Part shown: one piece after another, positions 10,601 through 17,798 of the stretch
Numbering within the stretch: the stretch's first letter is position 1
How the letters are laid out: each line of letters opens with the position of its first letter
DNA from: Luteimonas terrae
GTDB taxonomy: Bacteria; Pseudomonadota; Gammaproteobacteria; Xanthomonadales; Xanthomonadaceae
NCBI RefSeq assembly: GCF_004358165.1
Contig: NZ_SMTG01000002.1
Coordinates: 1,488,001-1,552,000 of the forward strand
Direction of reading: 5' to 3'
Length of the DNA stretch: 64,000 bases
The notes under the pieces: model-generated
Seen by the model: the letters and a program-made list of their open reading frames with translations, nothing else
Database searches by the model: none
Told to the model about the DNA's origin: nothing
Translations under genes and position numbers: made by a program

Positions 10601-10932
10601 TTGACGGTGCTGATCTGGTTGAGCGTCAGGTAGACGTTGTCTTCGGTCTTGGTGCCCTCGCCCGGCTTGGTCACCGTGATCGAGTACGGACCACCCACAC
10701 GCAGGCCGCGGGCGTTGTAGCGGCCGCTCGCATCGGTCGTGGCGCGGCTGACGGTGCCGGACTCGGTGTGCACGATGGTCACTTCTGCGCCAGTCACGGG
10801 TGCGCCACCGGCGCCGGTGACTTGGCCGCCGACACCGGCGGAGGTGCTCTGCGCGAACGCGGGAGCGGCGGCAAGGGCGACGATCAGGCCGAGCGACAGC
10901 TTGGAGAGTCGGGCGCGATGCGTGTGGTTCAT
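7618..10932 (-). CDS. Oar-like TonB-dependent receptor with N-terminal carboxypeptidase-regulatory-like domain
   Basis: 1104 aa. A signal peptide ends at APAFAQ (about residue 27). Residues about 30-110 form a CarboxypepD_reg-like beta-sandwich: GGAPVTGAEVTIVHTESG, then TTDASGRYNARGL. The plug domain follows, with TIDGVSASDTFGLEG and NINAVTKSGTNEVHGSVYG as in Oar/OmpA-related receptors. A long barrel ends in the terminal strand QWSVQVGLRYDF with final Phe, as expected for outer-membrane barrels. Oar-type receptors in Myxococcus and Xanthomonas are linked to surface and uptake functions; the substrate cannot be told here. It is a single gene with a strong terminator, and three GGTTAAC-like boxes lie upstream. 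Confidence 0.88.
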   Translation of the reverse strand: MNHTHRARLSKLSLGLIVALAAAPAFAQSTSAGVGGQVTGAGGAPVTGAEVTIVHTESGTVSRATTDASGRYNARGLRVGGPYSITVTKPGEGTKTEDNVYLTLNQISTVNAALTGDMTTLATVTATAVGGSEVFSTTKMGSGTAVNQRTIESLPSMGGNIQDYMRLDPRVAFTDRASGSISAGGQNPRFNKITIDGVSASDTFGLEGNNMPTQRQPVSMEAIEALDIDLSSYDVTIAGAAGANINAVTKSGTNEVHGSVYGYMRDGDWFGSHPLTRAPFTEYDKEETYGFTVGGPIIKDRLFFFANYEKFERSKPGPDLSSTPLFNSTADFNAADLQRVVDIARNSLGFDPGWYEGATGNTDLEEYAVKIDWNINDNHRANIRYSKLEQNRLRADGNSASALVLSSSWFNHAKTVESYVGQVFSDWSDNFSTEFKVSYRDYSAIRQTPTNAPLVTVYFDNGVPGSQPTAGDFIRFGTERSSMGNQLLTETWNYFGSATWTLGDHDVKFGFEYADNEIYNQFLQDAWGNYSFFVPRGANGVADFGNLERGQYFRYDLSTNPLDPNAIPAVFSNRNLGFFIQDTWYATPNLTLTFGVRGDRPSTDIDPPYNACFAAAPGAANVAQCGAGHTGGFGIDNSFTYSGDFIIQPRFGFNYTFDTERQTQLRGGVGLFQGDSPTVWVSNAFQSTGMNYTRYTNVTDWQGVPFSPDGFNPSIPGAGSAERSVNAIDKDFELPSVWKANLAFDKETPWWGIVASAELLVTETKNALFYNSLNIGPGFEGYDGRRLFWNPSIYNFSNASNNRFGRNAYFGDVYLLRNTDKGRSRQMTLSLAKPWTPDSDWSWSLGYTYTDTKEVGSLTSSTASSGFGSQYNFTTNDEALHRARYEIRDRFSGAINWEHAFFGDYKTQVGLFYEGRSGRPYSYIFSGDANGDGRTFNDLFYVPSGPGDVLFGTVNNAGTFTANPAMEKAFFEWLATQEDLSKYKGTYAPENAFRAGWVNTFDVRISQELPGFMKGHKSKVWIDVQNVGNLINNDWGHILDWGFNGNQAAATLVGIDRATGKYVYGYRSGTSFGQPGNLAVPTDSDSNTNGISQWSVQVGLRYDF

Positions 10933-11042
10933 GGGTCTATAGCCTCGATGCGTGGATGTCGGCGCAAGCCGGGTGGCGAGCGACGGTCAGGTCTTCAAAC
11001 AAGAATGGGGGCCCCGCCACAGCGGCGCGGGCAATGCGCTGT

Positions 11043-11069
11043 GGTTAACAACAGGTTAACACGGTAACC
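11043..11069. promoter_or_regulatory. Phased GGTTAAC boxes upstream of the Oar-like receptor
   Basis: GGTTAAC occurs at 11043-11049 and again at 11054-11060, 11 bp apart (one helical turn). A related GGTAACC lies at 11063-11069. The stretch is AT-richer than its surroundings and sits about 110-137 bp upstream of the receptor start. This could be an operator for a dimeric regulator. No promoter hexamers were identified with confidence. Confidence 0.3.
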
Positions 11070-11188
11070 AACCAAAGTGACAGTGCCATGACACGCCGGA
11101 TGAGCCGCAAGCCACTGACGGCGTTGACATTTATGACTGACGGCAACAATCTGCCGTAAGTCCTTGTCGCACTGTGGTCACGCCAGCC

Positions 11189-11791
11189 TCACGCGGCGGT
11201 CTGGGCATTCCCGAGGAAACCGACCAGGCCGTCGAGCAGCATCTGGACCGAGATCGCGACCAGTAGCATGCCCATGAGCCGCTCGATGGCGGTCAGGGCG
11301 CGGGCGCCGAGCAGCTTGTAGAGATAGGTCGCCGAGAACAGGATCGCGGCAGTGGCGCCCCAGGCGATCAGCAGCGCCAGGCTCCATTCGCCGAGCCGGT
11401 CGGGCTCGTTGCTGCCCATCAGCATCACCGCCGCCATGCCGGACGGGCCGGCGACCAGCGGGATCGCCATCGGCACAATGAAGGGCTCGCCGTCGGGGAT
11501 CTCGCCCATCAGGCCTTCGGGTGGCGGGAAGATCATGCGGATGCCGATCAGGAACAGCACGATGCCGCCGGCGATCGCCACCGACTCCTGCCGCAGGTGC
11601 ATGACCTCGAGCGCGTACTTGCCGGCCCACAGGAACAGCATCAGCACGAACAGTGCGATCAGCAGCTCGCGGGCCAGCACGATGCGCTGCCGCTGTGGCG
11701 TGAGCCGCCGCAGCATGCTCAGGAATACCGGGATGTTCCCGAGCGGATCGAGGATCAGGAACAGCAGCAGCGCGGCCGAGGCGATGGTCAT
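11189..11791 (-). CDS. MarC family integral membrane protein
   Basis: 200 aa from the ATG at 11791, chosen because it overlaps the SDR stop as ATGA. An in-frame start seven codons upstream is less likely. Family hallmarks are the N-terminal LLLFLILDPLGNIPVFLSML and the later PLVAGPSGMAAVMLM, with six predicted membrane helices. MarC/YhgN/YchE proteins are inner-membrane proteins of unknown function; an early link to multiple antibiotic resistance was not upheld. It is the last gene of a grxD-SDR-marC overlapping set. Confidence 0.85.
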   Translation of the reverse strand: MTIASAALLLFLILDPLGNIPVFLSMLRRLTPQRQRIVLARELLIALFVLMLFLWAGKYALEVMHLRQESVAIAGGIVLFLIGIRMIFPPPEGLMGEIPDGEPFIVPMAIPLVAGPSGMAAVMLMGSNEPDRLGEWSLALLIAWGATAAILFSATYLYKLLGARALTAIERLMGMLLVAISVQMLLDGLVGFLGNAQTAA

Positions 11792-12537
11792 GCGCGCGCC
11801 TCCGGTGCCCACAGCTGGCCACGACGCGATGCGCCGGCGGGCGACAGCAGGGTGACGCAGTGCGCGGCGACGTCGGCCGGCGCACGCGCGATCCGGTCCT
11901 CGGCCTCCACGTGGGCCTTCGCCCGCAGCGGCGTCCGCATCGGCGGCGGCAGCAGCCCGTGGACGCGTACGGGGGCGTCGCCGAGTTCGGCCTGCAGCAT
12001 GCCGACCAAGGCGGACGTTCCGGCCTGCGCCAGACCGTAACCGCCCCAGTAGGCGCCGGCAGTGCGGGCGGGGTCGTCAATCGCGAACACGATCGCCCCG
12101 TCCTCGGCGCGACGCAGCAGCGGCAGGCAGGCCTGGGTGAGCCACCAGCGTGCGGTGAGGTTGATGTGCAGCGCGCGTGCGAACGCGGCCGGGTCGGTCA
12201 GTTCGAGCGGGGTCAGGCCGTCGAAGGCGGCTGCGACGTGCAGGATGCCGTCGAGACGTCCGAATCCGGTCTCGATCCGCGCCGCGAGATCGGCGTAGTC
12301 GTCGGGCGTCGCGCCCTCGAGATCCATCGGGTACAGCGCGGGCGCCGCAGCGTGGGCCGCGATGCGATCGTGCAGACGGTTGAGCCTGGGCACACGCCGC
12401 CCCAGCAGCACCAGCGATGCACCGGCCTGTGCGCAGGCGAGCGATGCCGCGTCACCGAGTCCGCCGGCGGCGCCGACGACCAGGATCACGCGCCCGGCGA
12501 GCGCGCCGGGGACCGCATCGGCAGGCGCAGCGCTCAC
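11788..12537 (-). CDS. Short-chain dehydrogenase/reductase (YciK-like)
   Basis: 249 aa. The frame extends to 12876, but the upstream part is antisense shadow. The GTG at 12537 overlaps the grxD stop (GTGA) and precedes VSAAPADAVPGALAGRVILV. The Rossmann dinucleotide motif is GAAGGLGDAASLA, slightly altered from TGxxxGxG. The active-site region reads YWGGYGLAQAG where YxxxK is expected: the Tyr is present but Lys is replaced by Gln, so a classical catalytic triad is doubtful. It is related to the YciK-type SDRs. Overlaps on both sides indicate translational coupling with grxD and marC. Confidence 0.75.
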   Translation of the reverse strand: MSAAPADAVPGALAGRVILVVGAAGGLGDAASLACAQAGASLVLLGRRVPRLNRLHDRIAAHAAAPALYPMDLEGATPDDYADLAARIETGFGRLDGILHVAAAFDGLTPLELTDPAAFARALHINLTARWWLTQACLPLLRRAEDGAIVFAIDDPARTAGAYWGGYGLAQAGTSALVGMLQAELGDAPVRVHGLLPPPMRTPLRAKAHVEAEDRIARAPADVAAHCVTLLSPAGASRRGQLWAPEARA

Positions 12538-12854
12538 GCCGCCAGCACCTCGGCGACCATGCGACCGAGCTCGCCGGATTCGTGCAGCTCCAGGGTGATG
12601 TCGCAGCCGCCGATCAGCTCGCCATGGATGAACAGTTGCGGGAACGTCGGCCAGTTCGAGAACCGCGGCAGATTCGCGCGGATCTCCGGCTCCTCGAGCA
12701 CGTTGATCGTGCGGTACTCGGTCGCGCCCGCTTCGCGCAGCGCCTGTACGGTGCGGCTGGAGAAACCGCACATCGGAAACCGCGGCGTGCCTTTCATGAA
12801 CAACACGATGGCATGGCCGTCGATTTCGGCCTGGATGTGTTCGAGGATCGACAC
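12534..12854 (-). CDS. grxD: Monothiol glutaredoxin Grx4/GrxD (CGFS type)
   Basis: 106 aa. The CGFS active site appears in KGTPRFPMCGFSSRTVQAL, with WPTFPQLFIHGELIGGCDI as the glutathione-binding part. Monothiol CGFS glutaredoxins carry glutathione-ligated [2Fe-2S] clusters and deliver Fe-S clusters. The GTG start at 12854 is chosen because AGGAG lies 8 bases upstream and MSILEHIQ-like N-termini are usual. The longer frame to 13601 is shadow of the SOD-like gene on the other strand. It heads a run of genes overlapping by four bases (grxD, SDR, marC) and is divergent from the SOD-like protein. Confidence 0.93.
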   Translation of the reverse strand: MSILEHIQAEIDGHAIVLFMKGTPRFPMCGFSSRTVQALREAGATEYRTINVLEEPEIRANLPRFSNWPTFPQLFIHGELIGGCDITLELHESGELGRMVAEVLAA

Positions 12855-12962
12855 GGTGACGCTCCTGCAGGACCACGGCGCCGACACGGGGTCGACGCGG
12901 ATCGGGGTTTGGAATTCGTGCATTCTATCGCGTCGTCGCCATCGACCACCGGATTGCCGGCC

Positions 12963-13550
12963 ATGCCCCTCGAACTCGCCGCCCTGCCCTACGACCGCAC
13001 CGCACTGGAGCCGCACCTGTCGGGCGACACGCTCGACCAGCACCACGGCCACCTGCAGCGGGCGCACATCGAACGGCTCAACGCGTTGCTCGCAGGCACG
13101 GAGCTGGAAGATGCAGCGCTGGAGACGGTTGTGCGCAAGGCCCAGGGCGCGGCGTTCGATCACGCCGCCCAGGCCTGGAACAACGCCTTCTACTGGCACT
13201 CGCTCAAGCCCACCGCGGCGGGCGGCGGCGGCGAACCCAAGGGCCGGCTGGCGGAAGCGATCGCGCGCCAGTTCGGCGACGCCGCAGGCCTGCGCACGCG
13301 GTTCGATGCACTGGCGCTGTCGACCTTCGGCGCCGGCTGGGTCTGGCTGCTGCAGCGGCCGGACGGTCGACTGGCGCTGGCGACGACGGCCAACGCGGCG
13401 ACCCCGATCACCGGGCAGGACACGCCGCTGCTGGCGCTGTCGCTGTGGGAGCACGCCTGGTATCTCGACTACCGCGACAACCGGCGCAAGTATCTCGATG
13501 CGTTCTGGCAGCTGGTGAACTGGGACGCGGTGGCCGCGCGCCTGCGCTGA
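12963..13550 (+). CDS. Fe/Mn superoxide dismutase-like protein lacking canonical metal ligands
   Basis: 195 aa with full-length SodB-type fold signatures: N-terminal LAALPYDRTALEPHLSGDTL, central FDHAAQAWNNAFYWHSLKP, and C-terminal LSLWEHAWYLDYRDNRRKYL then FWQLVNWD. Against the family, the first His ligand (DQHHG) and the last (WEHAW) are kept. The second His of WNHTFYW is Asn here (WNNAFYW), and the Asp of DVWEHAYY is Ser (SLWEHAWY). The second-shell Tyr34 position also appears to be His. Two of four metal ligands are therefore gone, so normal SOD activity is unlikely. It is divergent from grxD with a 108-bp spacer. The ATG at 12963 gives a normal family length. Confidence 0.85.
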   Translation: MPLELAALPYDRTALEPHLSGDTLDQHHGHLQRAHIERLNALLAGTELEDAALETVVRKAQGAAFDHAAQAWNNAFYWHSLKPTAAGGGGEPKGRLAEAIARQFGDAAGLRTRFDALALSTFGAGWVWLLQRPDGRLALATTANAATPITGQDTPLLALSLWEHAWYLDYRDNRRKYLDAFWQLVNWDAVAARLR

Positions 13551-13609
13551 CGCCACGCAAATCGAACAACGGCTCGCGGGCGCGAGAACGTCCGCGCGCA
13601 TGAGCGCAA

Positions 13610-14848
13610 TCAGGAGGTGGTCGCAGCCGCCACCACATCGTCGGCATCGGCAGGTCGTCCGATGAGCCAGCCCTGGATGAAGTCGCAGCGCGCGTCCTGC
13701 AGCAGCGCCAACGTCGGCTCGTCCTCGATGCCTTCGGCGACGACGGTCAGTTCGAGATCGTGGGCCAGCTCGATCATCGTCGCGACGATGCGGCGGGCAC
13801 GGAGGTCGTCGACCATGTCGCGGACGAAACTGCGATCGATCTTCAGGCCGTCGATCGGCAGCCGCCGCAGATAGGCCAGCGACGAATAGCCGGTGCCGAA
13901 ATCGTCGATCGCGATCCGGATGCCGGCCTCGCGCAGTTGCGACAGCAGATGGGTGCAGCGCCCGATGTCACGCATCAACGCGCTCTCGGTGATCTCGAAC
14001 ACCAGTGCGTCGCCCGGCACGTCCCACAACCGCAGCAGGTCGAGCACCTGCTCGACGAAGCCCGGCACCTGCAGCGCGTCGACCGACAGGTTCACCGCGA
14101 TCCGCGTTGCGCGACCGGCGCGGCGCAGGGTCGCCAGATGCCGCAGCGCGACGTTGACGTTCCAGCGGGTCAGATCGCCGATCAGACCGCCCCGCTCGGC
14201 CGCGGCGATGAACACGTCCGGCGGGATGTTGCCGAGCGTGGGATGTGTCCAGCGGGACAGCGCCTCGTAGCTGCGGATGTGGCGGTCGGGCAGTGCGGCG
14301 ATCGGCTGCAGGAACACACTGAGCTGGTTGTCGGCGATCGCGACGCGCAGATCCTCGTGCAACGTCTCCAGGGGCACGGGCGGCGCTTTCCAGAAGGCCT
14401 GCCGATCGATGGCCTCGAGTGCATCGTCGCAGGCCCGGTCGGCGCGGCGGCACAGCTGCTCGGCGGCGTCGCCGTCGAACGGCGCCACCGCGATGCCGAC
14501 CACGGGCGCCGGCTGCGCGCGCAGGCCGTTGCCCACCTCGAAACCCTGCTGCAGCACGCGCAAACACTTGGCTGCACCCAGACCCGCGTGCGCGCGTCCG
14601 CGCAGGCCGGGCAGCAGAACCAGGAAATCATGCTCGCCGATGCGGATCACCCGGTCGCCGGGCCGCATCGCATCGACCAGCGCCGTCTGCATCGCATCGG
14701 CCAATGACGCCGACGCTGCATAGCCCAGCGCCAGTTCGACCTCGCGGACGCGCTGCGCCCGCAGGACCAGCACGCCCAGCGGCGCCTCTTCGTGCGCGCC
14801 CTGCAGACAGGCCTCGACCTCGGCAAGTGCGGCAACGTGATTCAGCAC
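13610..14848 (-). CDS. EAL-domain cyclic-di-GMP phosphodiesterase with degenerate GGDEF domain
   Basis: About 412 aa from the GTG at 14848; an upstream in-frame start at 14920 would overlap the preceding gene by 53 bases. Residues about 25-160 are a GGDEF-like domain whose signature is GEHDF, so cyclase activity is not expected. The EAL domain follows with SYEALSRW, VNLS, EITES, DDFGTGYSSLAYL, LKIDRSF and AEGIE. All usual metal and catalytic residues appear present, so it should hydrolyse c-di-GMP to pGpG. It lies 19 bp downstream of the HD-GYP gene on the same strand, forming a two-gene c-di-GMP unit. Confidence 0.87.
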   Translation of the reverse strand: MLNHVAALAEVEACLQGAHEEAPLGVLVLRAQRVREVELALGYAASASLADAMQTALVDAMRPGDRVIRIGEHDFLVLLPGLRGRAHAGLGAAKCLRVLQQGFEVGNGLRAQPAPVVGIAVAPFDGDAAEQLCRRADRACDDALEAIDRQAFWKAPPVPLETLHEDLRVAIADNQLSVFLQPIAALPDRHIRSYEALSRWTHPTLGNIPPDVFIAAAERGGLIGDLTRWNVNVALRHLATLRRAGRATRIAVNLSVDALQVPGFVEQVLDLLRLWDVPGDALVFEITESALMRDIGRCTHLLSQLREAGIRIAIDDFGTGYSSLAYLRRLPIDGLKIDRSFVRDMVDDLRARRIVATMIELAHDLELTVVAEGIEDEPTLALLQDARCDFIQGWLIGRPADADDVVAAATTS

Positions 14849-14867
14849 GGGGCGTACCCGCGACGCA

Positions 14868-16130
14868 TCACAGGAACAGATCCACCGGGTCAAGACCGTA
14901 GGCACCCGGCGGGAGCGCACTGGCGATCCGCACCGGGTCGTCGCTGTGCGCCCGCACCAGCAGGTCCAGCGAATGGAACTGGGACAGGACCTGCTTGTCC
15001 GGGTCGGTCAGTACCATCACCCGCGGCTGCAGACGACGCGCCGCGTTCTGCGCGGTGACGATCGCGACCTCGCCACTGCTCAGCTCGACCAGCGCGCCGA
15101 TCGGGTAGACGCTCATGCACTGCATGAACTGCTCGACGATCTCGGCGGCGAACTGGCTGCCGCGCGCCTTGTAGAGCGCCTGCAACGCGACGTGCGGCGC
15201 GACCGCGCACTGGTGCGGGCGGTCGCTGGTCATCGCGTCGTAGGCATCGACCACCGCGGCCACGCGTCCGAGCAGCGGCACCGCGTCGCCCTCGAGCCGG
15301 CGCGGATAGCCGCCGCCGTCGACCCATTCGTGGTGCGTGCGGATCATCTCGCGCACGTGCTCGGGTACGGCGCCGCCGGCATCGACGATCGCCAGACTGT
15401 GTTCCACGTGCGCCTGCATGCGTCGACGCTCCTCGTCGCCGTAGGCGGTGCTGCTCGACACGAGCGCATCGTCGAGGCGGAGCTTGCCGACATCGAGCAG
15501 CAGCGCGCCGCTGGCCATGTCGACCAGCAGTTCCTGCGGTAGGCCGACGTGACGGCCGAACGCGACGGCCAGCGCGCTGCACGACAGGGCGTGGCGGTAT
15601 TCGTAGGCGCCGCGTGCGCGCAATGCATCCAGCCACAGGAAGGCATCGGCGTTGCGGACCAAGCTGCGCACCATCGGCTCGACCGCGCCGCGGACGTCTT
15701 CGACCGCGATCGCGCGTCCTTCGCGGACATCGTCGAGCACGCGCTCGGCGAAAGCCGCCGCCTGCACGTGCGCGTCGCGGGCCTGCGAGAGCTCCTGTTC
15801 GAACTCGACCGTTTCGGGGTAGGTCGCCGTGCCCTGCAGCGCGGCGATTTCGTCGTCGCTGTAGGCGCGCCAGGCCGACTTGGGCGGTATCACGATACGC
15901 GGTGCGGCAGGTTCCAGGGACAGCAGCGACGCCTCGACGGGCACGACCCCGCGCTCGACGTCGACATAGACCTCCTTGCACAGACCGGCCAGCGTCTCGA
16001 TGTCCGACTCGGACTCGATCAGCACCCCCTGCAACAGAAACGGCGTGCCTTCCCAGGGTCGGTCCAGGCGGCAGACATACATGCCTTCTTTCAGCTCGGC
16101 GACTGCCAGCTTGCGTTCACTCGACAACAT
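14868..16130 (-). CDS. HD-GYP domain protein with DUF3391 N-terminus, altered HD dyad
   Basis: About 420 aa from the ATG at 16130 (MLSSERKLAVAELKEGMYVC); the frame continues upstream to 16256 without family features. Residues 1-130 match DUF3391 (LKEGMYVCRLDRPWEGTPF). The HD-GYP part has YRHALSCSALAVAFGRH, then ALLLDVGKLRLDDAL where family members have ALLHDIGK. The His of the HD pair is therefore Leu. The GYP loop THHEWVDGGGYPRRL and RVAAVVDAYDAMTSDRPH are intact. Typical HD-GYP enzymes degrade c-di-GMP; loss of one metal ligand makes this uncertain and it may be a sensor. It is probably co-transcribed with the EAL gene. Confidence 0.85.
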   Translation of the reverse strand: MLSSERKLAVAELKEGMYVCRLDRPWEGTPFLLQGVLIESESDIETLAGLCKEVYVDVERGVVPVEASLLSLEPAAPRIVIPPKSAWRAYSDDEIAALQGTATYPETVEFEQELSQARDAHVQAAAFAERVLDDVREGRAIAVEDVRGAVEPMVRSLVRNADAFLWLDALRARGAYEYRHALSCSALAVAFGRHVGLPQELLVDMASGALLLDVGKLRLDDALVSSSTAYGDEERRRMQAHVEHSLAIVDAGGAVPEHVREMIRTHHEWVDGGGYPRRLEGDAVPLLGRVAAVVDAYDAMTSDRPHQCAVAPHVALQALYKARGSQFAAEIVEQFMQCMSVYPIGALVELSSGEVAIVTAQNAARRLQPRVMVLTDPDKQVLSQFHSLDLLVRAHSDDPVRIASALPPGAYGLDPVDLFL

Positions 16131-16427
16131 CGATGCCCGGCCCCTCCCGGCCTGAAGACCGTCCTCCCCTGTGCATCCCATCGGACCCCGCCGGTCATGC
16201 GACCCGGCTGCTTCGATACGGCGCCCCGGCAAGGTGGACGTCCTCCGGCCGGGCACACAGCCTACAGGGTGCGGCTGTGGATGCCGCGTCTTCGGCGAAT
16301 ATCCGATCCGGATCCGCAGTCGCCAGCGCCTATGATCGGGTCATCGTCATCGCGGAGGTCGTCGGCCCATGCAACGCTTTCAGTGCAGTCGAGGCGACAG
16401 ATCGATCCGCGTCGGCCGGCATCGGTG

Positions 16428-17738
16428 ATGCGCGGGCGACTGTCCGACCTGCTCAACCTGCGGCGCGGCGAGGCGGCGCCGGTTTTCGTCGCCGGGCTGT
16501 TCTTCTTCTGCATCCTGACCGCGCTGATGATGCTGCGGCCGGCCCGCGATGCGCTGGGCATTGAGCGCGGACTCGACAGCGTGCGCTGGCTGTTCCTCGG
16601 CACCGCCGTGGTCACGCTGCTGGTCAACCCGGTCTTCGGCGGGCTGGTGGCGCGCCTGCAACGCCTGCACTTCATCGGCGCAACCTATGCATTCTTCGCG
16701 GCCAGCCTGGTCGCGTTCTGGGCCCTGCTGGTGTTCGCGCCGGGCGCGGTCGGCGCGCGCAGCGGGCAGGTGTTCTACGTCTGGTTCAGCGTCTTCAACC
16801 TGTTCGTGACCATGGTGTTCTGGGCCCTGCTGGCGGACCGCTTCAGCAGCGACCAGGGCAAGCGCCTGTTCGCCCTCATCGCGGTCGGCGGGACGCTCGG
16901 CGCGATCTTCGGCCCATGGCTGGCGGCGCGGCTCGCCGAACCGCTGGGCACCCCCACCCTGCTGCTGATTGCGGCGGCGTTCCTGCTCGCGTCGATCGGG
17001 CTGGCCGCGTGGCTGGTGCATCTGCGCGGCGACGGCCCGCGCACCGATCCTGCACGCCCGGAAACATCGGAGCGCATCGGCGGCAGTGCGCTGGCCGGCA
17101 TCCGCGCGGTATTCGCCTCGCGCTATCTGATGGGAATCGCCGGCTACGTGGTGATCATGACCATCGTCGCGACCTTCCTGTACTTCACCCGCCTGCAGAT
17201 GGTGGCCGCGGCCGAGAGCGACCTCGATGCGCGGACCGGTCTGCTCGGCAACATCGACATGTGGACCCAGGTCGCGGTGCTGGTGCTGCAGGTCACGCTG
17301 ACCGGCCACCTCATCCGTCGCCTGGGTCTGGGCTTCGCGCTGGCGCTGCTGCCGCTGGCGATGGCGGTGGGCTTCATCGGCCTGGCGATCTACGGCTCGT
17401 TCCTGGTGCTGATACTGCTGGAGGCTGCCAATCGCGCCATCCAGCGCGGCATCACCCGGCCCGCGCGCGAAACGCTGTTCACCGTCGTCGGCCGCGAGGA
17501 CAAGTACAAGGCCAAGGCCTTCATCGACACCTTCGTCTATCGCGTCGGCGATGTGGTCGGCGCGCAGACCGAAGGCGTGCTCGGCCGGCTCGGGCTCGCG
17601 CTCGGCGGACTGGTCAGCGTGGTCGTGCCCCTGGCACTGGTGTGGGCCGCGCTGGGCATCTGGTTGGGGCGCGCCCAGCAACAGCGCGCGGTCGCCGGGC
17701 CGGCGCTGCCGGCGATCCGGAACAGTCGAATGGACTGA
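16428..17738 (+). CDS. Membrane transporter related to the ATP:ADP antiporter (TLC/NTP-NDP) MFS-like family
   Basis: 436 aa, about 12 membrane segments. The N-terminus VFVAGLFFFCILTALMMLRP then ARDALGIERG resembles the LRPxRDALG motif of TLC-like bacterial proteins. Conserved inner segments include NRAIQRGITRPARETLFTVV and REDKYKAKAFIDTFVYRVGD, typical of this group. Classical members in obligate intracellular bacteria exchange ATP/ADP; homologues in free-living bacteria have no proven substrate. The start ATG at 16428 gives MRGRLSDLLNLRRGEA; the upstream frame is antisense to the HD-GYP gene. The 297-bp divergent spacer (16131-16427) holds no gene that I can support. Confidence 0.75.
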   Translation: MRGRLSDLLNLRRGEAAPVFVAGLFFFCILTALMMLRPARDALGIERGLDSVRWLFLGTAVVTLLVNPVFGGLVARLQRLHFIGATYAFFAASLVAFWALLVFAPGAVGARSGQVFYVWFSVFNLFVTMVFWALLADRFSSDQGKRLFALIAVGGTLGAIFGPWLAARLAEPLGTPTLLLIAAAFLLASIGLAAWLVHLRGDGPRTDPARPETSERIGGSALAGIRAVFASRYLMGIAGYVVIMTIVATFLYFTRLQMVAAAESDLDARTGLLGNIDMWTQVAVLVLQVTLTGHLIRRLGLGFALALLPLAMAVGFIGLAIYGSFLVLILLEAANRAIQRGITRPARETLFTVVGREDKYKAKAFIDTFVYRVGDVVGAQTEGVLGRLGLALGGLVSVVVPLALVWAALGIWLGRAQQQRAVAGPALPAIRNSRMD

Positions 17739-17767
17739 CGCGACCTGCCCGCGCGGGCGGCGCCGAT

Positions 17768-17779
17768 GGATAATGCGCG
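17768..17779 (+). promoter_or_regulatory. Possible extended -10 element upstream of the DMT transporter
   Basis: The 12-mer GGATAATGCGCG contains a GATAAT hexamer and ends 19 bp before the ATG at 17799. The identical 12-mer lies at 20000-20011 at nearly the same distance from the ybcJ-like gene. No convincing -35 was found, so this is a suggestion only. Confidence 0.35.
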
Positions 17780-17798
17780 CCCTTGCCGGCGCCCCGCG

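Noticed and set aside
7609-11067. A plus-strand frame of about 1150 codons opposite the Oar-like receptor
   Set aside because: The composition is Arg/Val/Gly-rich without any domain, and it is exactly antisense to the receptor with signal peptide, plug and barrel end.
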